From positions 809,781 to 873,780 of the forward strand of contig NZ_SHKN01000001.1 in assembly GCF_004217115.1 (NCBI RefSeq): a DNA stretch of 64,000 bases, given 5' to 3'. Under the pieces are notes generated by a model. It was given only the letters and a program-made list of their open reading frames with translations. It searched no databases and was not told the DNA's origin. This document shows positions 56,378-62,817 of the stretch, piece by piece. The DNA is from Ancylomarina subtilis. Its GTDB lineage: Bacteria > Bacteroidota > Bacteroidia > Bacteroidales > Marinifilaceae. Both the position numbers and the translations under genes were made by a program. Each line of letters starts with the position of its first letter. Positions within the stretch are counted from its first letter, which is position 1.

Positions 56378-57157
56378 TTATTTGAAGATATCATACTCTC
56401 CAACATCTGTTAAAATCTCGTACCCCTCTTTGGTTACCAAAACAGTATGTTCAAACTGAGCAGACAATTTATTATCAATGGTACGAGCAGTCCAGCCATC
56501 TTTCTCGTCGATGACAGCACGGGCCTTACCCATATTAATCATTGGTTCAATGGTGAAAACCATACCCGGCTTCATAATTTCACCCGAGTTACGTTGTGCA
56601 ATATGCTCAACTTGCGGCTCTTCATGAAAATCCATCCCAATACCATGACCACAAAATTCATAAACGACACCATATTTTCTGGCCTTAGCAAAACGACCAA
56701 TAGCAAAACCAATATTCCCGAAGTAGTTGTCAGGTTTCACCTGCTCAATACCTAAATAAAGAGCATGCTCTGTATCCTCTACCAATTTTGCGGCTTTGTT
56801 CGAGATATCTCCAATGGTAAACATGGTACTGGTATCTCCATAGTATCCATCTAAAATTGTGGTCACATCAATATTCAAAATATCTCCATCTTTTAGAATG
56901 GTTTTCTCACTTGGAATTCCGTGACAAATAACCTCATTTAAAGAGATACAACTTGATTTTGGGTAACCGTGATAACCTAATGTCGCCGGAATGGCTCCAT
57001 TATCACGCATATATTCTTCGATTAAATTATCCAGATAAAGCGTATTCACGCCCTCTTTCACATAATCGCTAATAAATTTAAGTGTATTTCCAGCCAATTG
57101 AGAACTCTTTCTAATGCCCTCAATTTGCTCTGCTGTTTTAATTATAATCTCGCTCAT
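56378..57157 (-). CDS. map: Type I methionine aminopeptidase
   Basis: The 259-residue protein shows the start IIIKTAEQIEGIRKSSQLAGNTL, the NEVICHGIPSEKTILKDGDILNIDVT segment (metal Asp; read in part), GYYGDTSTMFTIG (metal Asp), FCGHGIGMDFHEEPQV (metal His) and FTIEPMIN (metal Glu), with FEHTVLVTKEGYEILT at the end. It removes N-terminal Met from new proteins. There is no N-terminal zinc-finger extension. It is not in the usual secY-infA ribosomal operon here. Confidence 0.95.
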   Translation of the reverse strand: MSEIIIKTAEQIEGIRKSSQLAGNTLKFISDYVKEGVNTLYLDNLIEEYMRDNGAIPATLGYHGYPKSSCISLNEVICHGIPSEKTILKDGDILNIDVTTILDGYYGDTSTMFTIGDISNKAAKLVEDTEHALYLGIEQVKPDNYFGNIGFAIGRFAKARKYGVVYEFCGHGIGMDFHEEPQVEHIAQRNSGEIMKPGMVFTIEPMINMGKARAVIDEKDGWTARTIDNKLSAQFEHTVLVTKEGYEILTDVGEYDIFK

Positions 57158-57324
57158 CTAGTTTTAAACCTAAAGATTAGAGCTGCATATCATCATGGAA
57201 TAGTTCTCGATAAAATCCCTACACAACCCTTAATAAAAGAACACCCAAAGGTCTGCAATGATTCCTACTTTTGCAAACAAAAGCTTTCATAAATTTTTAA
57301 GTCATTATCAAATTCATCTATCAT

Positions 57325-57357
57325 GAAAATCCACCCTGCTAAAAAAGCAAGGTGAAT
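57325..57357 (-). terminator. Terminator after luxS
   Basis: On the minus strand ATTCACCTTGCT pairs with AGCAGGGTGGAT (12 pairs, three G-T) around TTTTT, followed by TTTT. It lies about 25 bases after the luxS stop and closes the sulfur operon. Confidence 0.8.
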
Positions 57358-57381
57358 TTATTTTCATTTATAAACCTAATA

Positions 57382-57861
57382 CTAAATTGGATAATTAAGA
57401 TTATCATCATTTAAGTTTGTAAGCACCTGATCATAGAAGCGTTGAGCCTCCCAATTGGCCATAGGCAAATCATGACTCAAACTATAGCCACATTCAATAC
57501 GTTTAGATCCCGGTATTTCATCCTTAAAGTTGGCCATAAACAAAAATAAATCTTTGGTCAGCTCAACAATATCTTCCGATTGGTAATCCCCATGTAAAAT
57601 GACATAAAATCCCGTACGACAGCCCATCGGGCCAAAATATACGGTACGGCTGCCCCACTCCTCGCTGTTGCGCAAAAAAGTAGCTCCCAAGTGCTCCATG
57701 GTGTGCATGGCCTGAATATCCATAGCGGGCTCTCTATTGGCCAGTTTCAAACGAATATCGAAACTGGTTAGGGTTTCTTGCCCAATTTGATCTTTCCGTG
57801 ATACATAAATACCAGGGTTTAATCTGTCGTGATCTACATTAAAACTATCTATTTGCTTCAT
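57382..57861 (-). CDS. luxS: S-ribosylhomocysteine lyase (AI-2 synthesis)
   Basis: The 159-residue protein has the LuxS metal site His53 and His57 (AMHTMEHLGA) and Cys124 (IECGYSLSHDL), plus the catalytic Cys81 in FGPMGCRTGFY. It splits S-ribosylhomocysteine into homocysteine and DPD, the precursor of autoinducer-2. As the last gene of the mccA-mccB-methyltransferase-luxS operon it supplies homocysteine to the cystathionine synthase at the start of the operon. The SAH/MTA nucleosidase that makes its substrate is not in the window. Confidence 0.97.
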   Translation of the reverse strand: MKQIDSFNVDHDRLNPGIYVSRKDQIGQETLTSFDIRLKLANREPAMDIQAMHTMEHLGATFLRNSEEWGSRTVYFGPMGCRTGFYVILHGDYQSEDIVELTKDLFLFMANFKDEIPGSKRIECGYSLSHDLPMANWEAQRFYDQVLTNLNDDNLNYPI

Positions 57862-57927
57862 CTTATTTCTTTTATAAATTTATTATTTTATCAACTCGTC
57901 ACCTATACCCGAGCTTTATTTCTATAC

Positions 57928-58668
57928 TTAAGCACCTTTCAATTTCAATTCGAAAGGATAAACCATAGCCTTCCAAATTCCTTCTTCCCGGAAAATATGG
58001 ATCTTACCTGCCTCATTCAACTGCTTGTAAAACTCAATATTCTTTTCTACAAAAACTTTATTGGGTAAAGCGTAAGTATTGATCATACGAGCATGATAAT
58101 TCTGACCAATTAACTGAAAAGTGCTCTTATAATCAGAAAGACTGCCCACATTAATATATAAACGGCTGTCAGCATGCATAAACTGAGGTGCTATTTCCAA
58201 AAATTGTATTAAAATCTCATTCCCTAGTTTACCTCCACTAATAGTCTGCGCTAAATCTTCACCCAAATTGAATTTATAATCTTCAGGTAAAATTTCCTGA
58301 GGAAGATTAGCGATAATTACATCGAATTGACCTTGCAAAGGACCAAAAAAGCTACCCGCAAAAGCCTGAATATCGACCTTATTTTTTTTTGCATTTTCTT
58401 TGGCATTCATAACAGATATCTCACTCGTATCGGTCGCCCAAACCTCAGCCCCCAATTGTGCCGCCATAACAGCGAGTATCCCACTTCCTGTTCCGATATC
58501 GGCCACCCGGTCACCAGCTTTAATCCGGATATTCTGAGCAAAAGGCACCACAAAATCGGATGGAGGAAACACATTGGGATGCAAATCTAAACGGATATGA
58601 TTGCCCTGTAACTGATAGTCACGAACTTCAGGACGATCCAAAAAAAAGTTTTGACTTTTCATTTTCAC
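57928..58668 (-). CDS. SAM-dependent methyltransferase of the reverse-transsulfuration operon
   Basis: The 246-residue protein has a class I Rossmann fold: motif I VADIGTGSGILAVMAAQLG, motif II WATDTSE, and IIANLPQEILP at the position where N-methyltransferases have NPPY. The leader VFPPSDFVVPFA resembles small-domain methyltransferases of the PrmC/RsmC group. NLPQ instead of NPPY argues against glutamine or adenine N-methylation. It lies 13 bases after mccB. In Bacillus subtilis the comparable operon starts with the methyltransferase gene yrrT, whose product likewise has no firmly known target. Confidence 0.8.
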   Translation of the reverse strand: MKMKSQNFFLDRPEVRDYQLQGNHIRLDLHPNVFPPSDFVVPFAQNIRIKAGDRVADIGTGSGILAVMAAQLGAEVWATDTSEISVMNAKENAKKNKVDIQAFAGSFFGPLQGQFDVIIANLPQEILPEDYKFNLGEDLAQTISGGKLGNEILIQFLEIAPQFMHADSRLYINVGSLSDYKSTFQLIGQNYHARMINTYALPNKVFVEKNIEFYKQLNEAGKIHIFREEGIWKAMVYPFELKLKGA

Positions 58669-58681
58669 AATTCTTTAATAT

Positions 58682-59839
58682 TTAAAAATTCAACGCCTGA
58701 ACCAAATCCTCAATTAAATCTTCTGTATCCTCTATTCCCACAGATACCCTAATTAAAGTATCTGTAATACCCAACTTCTTACGATCATCTGCAGGAACTG
58801 ACCCATGTGTCATTAAAGCCGGTAATTCGATCAGAGATTCAACACCACCTAAACTTTCAGCCAAAGCAAAATATTTAAGCTTCGATAGAAAATTCTTTGC
58901 ATCTTCAAGTTCTCCATCCAATTCAATAGCCATCATCCCACCAAATCCTTGCATCTGTTCCTTTGCCAACTCATGCTGTGGATGAGACTCAAGCCCCGGA
59001 TAAATCACCTTTTTCACTTTAGGATGATCACTCAAAAATTCAGCTATCTCGATGGCATTTTTCTCATGCTGACGCATTCTCAGACTCAAAGTTTTAATCC
59101 CTCGAAGTACCAAATAACTATCAAAGGGCGACATCATTGCACCAGCAGAGTTTTGCATAAATTGAAGCTTCTCATACAAATCATCACGGCTGACCATCAC
59201 AGCACCACCAATTGAATCGCTATGACCATTGATGTATTTTGAGGTTGAGTGCAAAACAATATCGGCTCCCAGCTCCAATGGATTTTGAAAATAAGGGCTC
59301 ATAAATGTATTATCCACCACCAAAATCAAATTGTGCTCTTTGGCAATCAGAGCAATTCGAGCAATATCAGTCAGCTTCAACATGGGATTCGTTGGGGTTT
59401 CAATCCAAATCATCCTGGTTTCTTCACGAATCGCATCTTCAACTCGGGCAGGATTTGAACTGTCAACAAAACTAAATTCTATACCATAATTGGCTGTGAA
59501 AACTTTTCTAAAAAGCCTTTGGGTTCCGCCGTACAAATCATCGGTTGTAATCACATGATCACCCGATTTTAACAGAGCCAACAAGACCGTTGTCTCAGCT
59601 CCCAAACCCGATGAAAAAGCCAGGCCGTACTTAGCTTTTTCAATAGCCGCCAACTTGCTTTCCAAAGCCTTACGGGTTGGATTCAACGATCTGGAGTATT
59701 CGTATCCCGCTGTGGGGACTTCAACCTCTTGCCGTGCAAATGTGGTCGATAAATGTAGGGGAACAATAACATCTCCCGTTGTACCCTCCTGAAAATTTGG
59801 CTTCTCACCTATGTGAATTCCTTTAGTTGTAAATTTCAT
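58682..59839 (-). CDS. mccB: Cystathionine gamma-lyase/synthase family PLP enzyme
   Basis: The 385-residue protein has the Cys/Met-metabolism PLP pattern: YEYSRSLNPTRKALE, FSSGLGAETT, VVDNTFMSPYFQNPLELGAD (read in part) and the lysine loop LHSTSKYINGHSDSIGG (Lys201). Length and motifs fit both cystathionine gamma-synthase (MetB) and gamma-lyase (MccB/CGL). Pairing with a beta-synthase-like gene and luxS favours the lyase, which releases cysteine from cystathionine. The gene symbol is therefore from context. Confidence 0.88.
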   Translation of the reverse strand: MKFTTKGIHIGEKPNFQEGTTGDVIVPLHLSTTFARQEVEVPTAGYEYSRSLNPTRKALESKLAAIEKAKYGLAFSSGLGAETTVLLALLKSGDHVITTDDLYGGTQRLFRKVFTANYGIEFSFVDSSNPARVEDAIREETRMIWIETPTNPMLKLTDIARIALIAKEHNLILVVDNTFMSPYFQNPLELGADIVLHSTSKYINGHSDSIGGAVMVSRDDLYEKLQFMQNSAGAMMSPFDSYLVLRGIKTLSLRMRQHEKNAIEIAEFLSDHPKVKKVIYPGLESHPQHELAKEQMQGFGGMMAIELDGELEDAKNFLSKLKYFALAESLGGVESLIELPALMTHGSVPADDRKKLGITDTLIRVSVGIEDTEDLIEDLVQALNF

Positions 59840-59865
59840 ATCTTATCGTTTTAAACCTGTTTTAT

Positions 59866-60861
59866 TTATTGAATTGATTCTAAGTTGTTTGCTTGCAGCA
59901 AGCCTTTTTCCCGCATCCACTGATCATTATAAAGACTGCTTAAATAGGATTTACCCGAATCGGGCAAAAGGACTACCACCACATCATCTTCATTAAGCTG
60001 TGCAGCTACTTGTAAAGCTCCATTTACAGCTGATCCAGCTGATGATCCAGCAAAAATGGCATCCTTAATCACCAATTCTCTGGCCGTAGCAAAAGCATCC
60101 TTATCACTTACTGTGATAATCTCATCTATGACAGAGAAATCAACCGTGTCCGGAATAAAATCTTCTCCAATCCCCTCAACCAAATAGGAATGAATAGCCC
60201 CCTGAGTTTTATAAAACTCATGCTTGTAAATAGAGCCCTCCGTATCCACACCAATCACCTTGATATTGGGATTTTGTTCCTTCAAATATTTACCAACCCC
60301 CGAAATGGTCCCTCCGGTACCGATACCTGCTACAAAATGGGTGATCTTTCCCGCCGTATCTCTCCAGATCTCAGGCCCGGTACTTTCATAATGTGCTCTG
60401 GGATTATTCTTATTAAAATACTGATTGGGTGAAAAGGAGTTGGGAATTTCTTTAAGTAATCGTTCAGCTACTTTATAATAACTCTGAGGATCATCAGGTT
60501 CTACTGCAGTTGGGGTACGAATAACTGTCGCACCATATGCCGTGAGCAAATCCTCTTTCTCCTGACTCATTTTATCGGGCATGGTAAAGATCAATTTGTA
60601 GCCCCTAAGTATGCCGACCTGTGCCAAACCCAATCCGGTATTACCCGAAGTCGGTTCAATAATGGTACCCCCCGCTTTTAAAAGTCCCTTTTTCTCGGCC
60701 TCATCCAACATGGCAATTGCAACGCGATCTTTACTGCTCCCTCCGGGGTTAAAACTCTCCATTTTACTAAGTAAAAGTGGCGCATGAGCCCGATTGATTT
60801 GATTCAATTTCACCAGTGGTGTATTACCAATGGTCCCCAATATATTCTGATAATATTTCAT
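59866..60861 (-). CDS. mccA: Cystathionine beta-synthase / cysteine synthase-like PLP enzyme
   Basis: The ATG at 60861 (331 aa) follows an A-rich stretch and gives MKYYQNILGTIGNTPLVKLN; a TTG 19 codons upstream is in frame. Motifs are the PLP lysine in NPGGSSKDR (Lys44), EPTSGNTGLGLA, GIGTGGTISGVGKYLKEQ and the C-terminal VLLPDSGKSYLSSLYND. The last string is typical of CBS/MccA rather than CysK. There is no regulatory CBS-domain pair. It joins homocysteine to serine or O-acetylserine. It is the first gene after the long Cys-codon leader. Confidence 0.9.
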   Translation of the reverse strand: MKYYQNILGTIGNTPLVKLNQINRAHAPLLLSKMESFNPGGSSKDRVAIAMLDEAEKKGLLKAGGTIIEPTSGNTGLGLAQVGILRGYKLIFTMPDKMSQEKEDLLTAYGATVIRTPTAVEPDDPQSYYKVAERLLKEIPNSFSPNQYFNKNNPRAHYESTGPEIWRDTAGKITHFVAGIGTGGTISGVGKYLKEQNPNIKVIGVDTEGSIYKHEFYKTQGAIHSYLVEGIGEDFIPDTVDFSVIDEIITVSDKDAFATARELVIKDAIFAGSSAGSAVNGALQVAAQLNEDDVVVVLLPDSGKSYLSSLYNDQWMREKGLLQANNLESIQ

Positions 60862-60989
60862 ATTTTTCTTCTTATTTGTCTGTACAAAACTCTGGTTCAA
60901 GCTTTTAAACTCGAACAAAACTTTTCACTTTGGGCTGTAGCTTTCTTCCTATCCTCAAAAGAACAGTTATAAGGCTAAGTCAGCCAATT

Positions 60990-61022
60990 CCTGATGCTTA
61001 CAAAACTGTAATATCAATCAGG
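60990..61022 (-). promoter_or_regulatory. Leader stem-loop downstream of peptide 3
   Basis: On the minus strand CCTGAT pairs with ATCAGG, with an inner TTACA/TGTAA stem separated by an internal loop. A further small stem GGCT-GACTT-AGCC follows at 60985-60973. Together they form a compact structure about 110 bases before mccA. Confidence 0.5.
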
Positions 61023-61043
61023 ACAAAAATTCAATGTGTTTTA

Positions 61044-61106
61044 TCAGCCACAACAGACCGTTGTGGAAATACGAAGATGATAGGGTTTAATCTGTAAAAA
61101 TTTCAT
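61044..61106 (-). CDS. Leader peptide 3: ends in VCCG
   Basis: A 20-residue ORF reads MKFLQIKPYHLRISTTVCCG. A purine-rich AAAAGG lies 4 bases upstream of its ATG, a better ribosome site than for the other two. The two Cys codons fall in the right arm of a perfect 7-bp hairpin CCACAAC-GGTCT-GTTGTGG (61066-61048), so a ribosome on the ORF would open this stem. Confidence 0.55.
   Translation of the reverse strand: MKFLQIKPYHLRISTTVCCG
61048..61066 (-). promoter_or_regulatory. Leader hairpin over the Cys codons of peptide 3
   Basis: CCACAAC pairs with GTTGTGG, loop of five. The arm with TGTTGT encodes the two cysteines. Confidence 0.6.
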
Positions 61107-61200
61107 GGTGCCTTTTCAAGATAATTATTCTGTTGCAATCTGTTTCAAATCTCATTAACTAATTTGCACGAACTTTTAAAGCGTACAAATCAGATTTCTC

Positions 61201-61242
61201 TTAACAAGAGCAACAACAGACGAATCTTGAAAAATGGGGCAT
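61201..61242 (-). CDS. Leader peptide 2: MPHFSRFVCCCSC
   Basis: A 13-codon ORF ends in Cys-Cys-Cys-Ser-Cys before TAA. In-frame ATGs at 61266 and 61332 would give 21 or 43 residues, and I cannot choose by ribosome site. Four Cys in the last five residues repeats the design of leader peptide 1. Its codons TCTGTTG (61221-61215 region) are complementary to CAACAGA at 61135-61129 downstream. Confidence 0.6.
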   Translation of the reverse strand: MPHFSRFVCCCSC

Positions 61243-61352
61243 TCCAGTTTGATTGGAAATAGACATGATAAACGGGTAATGATGAAAAAGAAAAAATGAT
61301 TCATTGGGAGCTGTATTCCCTAATAGGTACATAGAACGTGCCCGCAAACTGT

Positions 61353-61424
61353 TTAGCAACAGCAGCAGCAGCAACACGTATGTGTTGCAGAAAATATATT
61401 TTCTATTGAATTCATTTTATTCAT
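61353..61424 (-). CDS. Leader peptide 1: ends in seven consecutive cysteines
   Basis: A 23-codon ORF reads MNKMNSIENIFSATHT and then seven Cys codons (TGT, TGC four times, TGT, TGC) directly before the TAA stop. The mixed codons show it is not a pure trinucleotide slip. It lies upstream of a cysteine-synthesis operon on the same strand. The segment GCAACAC-ATAC-GTGTTGC (61388-61371), spanning the first two Cys codons, is a perfect 7-bp hairpin. The start is either 61424 or the Met three codons on (61415). A ribosome short of Cys-tRNA would stall here. Confidence 0.75.
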   Translation of the reverse strand: MNKMNSIENIFSATHTCCCCCCC

Positions 61425-61429
61425 CGGGA

Positions 61430-61460
61430 CAAAGCAAAGGCTTTTTTTTTAATCTCGCAA
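61430..61460 (-). promoter_or_regulatory. Candidate promoter of the Cys leader
   Basis: On the minus strand TTG (61460-61458), a 20-base spacer and TTGCTTTG (61437-61430) resemble the Bacteroidota promoter TTG-N19-21-TAnnTTTG with one mismatch. The -7 box ends 5 bases before the ATG of leader peptide 1, so that ORF would be leaderless or nearly so. Confidence 0.4.
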
Positions 61461-61466
61461 GAGAAA

Positions 61467-61491
61467 AACAAAAAAAAGACAAAAAAGTCTT
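61467..61491 (-). terminator. Weak terminator candidate after the cytochrome b561-like gene
   Basis: On the minus strand AAGAC-TTTTTT-GTCTT is followed by a T-run. The stem has only five pairs. Confidence 0.35.
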
Positions 61492-61626
61492 ATTTGAAAT
61501 TTAGGCTGAACAATTCGAGATACTAAATAGAAGTCTTAAATATTAATCAATAGCACAAAAAAAACACTTCACGAAATCACGATCATAGTAATACCAAATA
61601 TGCTTTTGCGAATCCATTGCTTCCAT

Positions 61627-62205
61627 TCAATCTTCATCACGTGTTCCGCTTATCATCCTCGAAACAATTCCTTTTTGGTCAGAGAATTCAGCTATGAAAA
61701 CGCCTGCCAAATGAATCACAATAAAAGAGATTAAATAATAAATAGAAAGCACATGTATCTCTTCCATCAATTCTTTTGATGATTTAGGTCCTAATTCAAT
61801 CATTAGCCCTGTAGCTAAAGAAATGATTATGCAGATATAAAAAATAATATACAGCCATTGCTGAAATCTTAATTTAGCTGTTAAATCTTTACGCAATGGA
61901 TTTTGATATCTCATGTAGCCAAACAAAGGAAGTAAAAATCGAATACTATATAATCCAACCAAGACATAGCCTATATAAATATGCCAGTTCCACATCGGCT
62001 GTCTTATTTTCTTAGCTAGCACAATAAGCTGTTTTTGCGATAAAACCTGATCCGTCCCATTAAGGTAATCTTGTATGATATTCGCAACATTGGTCTTATT
62101 CATCCAAGTTAATCTCAGAAAAATTGTCACTAATAACAACACGAGTGAAATGGCTATAGCCCAATGAATCAACCTATATATTTTGGAATATTTTTTCTCT
62201 TCCAT
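61627..62205 (-). CDS. Cytochrome b561-like membrane protein
   Basis: The 192-residue protein has four hydrophobic segments (about 10-30, 73-93, 112-134 and 149-172) with histidines placed for two haem b: RLIHWAIA (His14), WNWHIYIGY (His74), EEIHVLS (His149) and IVIHLAGV (His164). This is the YceJ/hydrogenase-b-type family. It probably moves electrons between quinone and a periplasmic partner, which is not encoded nearby. Confidence 0.85.
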   Translation of the reverse strand: MEEKKYSKIYRLIHWAIAISLVLLLVTIFLRLTWMNKTNVANIIQDYLNGTDQVLSQKQLIVLAKKIRQPMWNWHIYIGYVLVGLYSIRFLLPLFGYMRYQNPLRKDLTAKLRFQQWLYIIFYICIIISLATGLMIELGPKSSKELMEEIHVLSIYYLISFIVIHLAGVFIAEFSDQKGIVSRMISGTRDED

Positions 62206-62474
62206 AATTGTCTATTTTTGAAATAAATACATAAAAATAATGTGAGCGTTTAAAAATTCGATTACACATTTAGGCATGAATTTCATCACATCAATCTTTT
62301 CATGACAAATTTATCAAAACTGCCTGTTCTATTTATCATTTTATTAAAATGATGGGCTAAACTACAATTTTTTATATGAAAAATAGAATGCTTTATTCTT
62401 TAATTAGTTTTCCAATAAACTTTTAATATCAATTTTAGAACTTCACAAAATCCATAAGTTTTATATTTTCAATC
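62206..62474. other. Intergenic region
   Basis: About 270 AT-rich bases with no supportable ORF, RNA or repeat. Confidence 0.5.
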
Positions 62475-62693
62475 CTATAATTCACGAACCATCATCTCTT
62501 TAATCTTTATTGCCTTTTCGAAATGATCAAGCTTGTGTGTCATAATCCACCACTCCGCAACCGCCATTAATCGTTCAGGATTCGTGTTCTTATTGGCAAA
62601 AAAGGCATAAAATGACAGACCTACATTTTCTCCTTTTTTCTCTATCTTCTCATTGCAAACCTCAATGATTCTTTGGCGCATGTTTTCATTCAT
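62475..62693 (-). CDS. Small conserved protein (possibly DUF6500)
   Basis: The 72-residue soluble protein (RIIEVCNEKIEKKGENVGLS, then FYAFFANKNTNPERLMAVAE, then WWIMTHKLDHFEKAIKIKEM) is rich in aromatic and charged residues and looks like a genuine small family; I associate it tentatively with DUF6500. No function is known. Start at 62693 or the Met four codons later. Confidence 0.6.
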   Translation of the reverse strand: MNENMRQRIIEVCNEKIEKKGENVGLSFYAFFANKNTNPERLMAVAEWWIMTHKLDHFEKAIKIKEMMVREL

Positions 62694-62817
62694 AAAAATT
62701 GCTCTTAAATATTTTAGGAGGTATAATTTAATCTGTAACGGATCGTCTTTTACCGAATCTCAATTCAGCGAAATTGTTCTTCAAACGACCTCTATAATAA
62801 CTGGGAATGATACACTT

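Larger units (their letters stand above)
60862..61430 (-). promoter_or_regulatory. Long leader of the mccA-mccB-luxS operon with Cys-rich upstream ORFs
   Basis: About 560 bases between the candidate promoter and mccA hold no ordinary gene. Read on the minus strand they contain three short ORFs that each end in cysteine codons (61424-61353, 61242-61201, 61106-61044) and at least three hairpins (61388-61371, 61066-61048, 61022-60990). The downstream genes make cysteine, so a cysteine-responsive leader is the natural reading. I found no classical terminator with a strong stem and U-run just before mccA. Control of translation, Rho access or RNA decay is as possible as intrinsic attenuation. Confidence 0.7.

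Noticed and set aside
61087-61155. A fourth short ORF (22 codons, minus strand) in the leader
   Set aside because: It overlaps leader peptide 3 in another frame, has only one internal Cys and does not end in Cys codons, so I do not count it as part of the sensor.
60862-61430. Known SAM or cobalamin riboswitch in the mccA leader
   Set aside because: I could not match SAM-I, SAM-II or other consensus cores that I know. The Cys-codon ORFs explain the leader better.
61304-61504. Plus-strand ORF of 66 codons with a serine run, opposite the Cys leader
   Set aside because: The SSSS-type run is the antisense image of the TGC codons of leader peptide 1, and the rest has no protein character. The minus-strand reading fits the cysteine operon far better.
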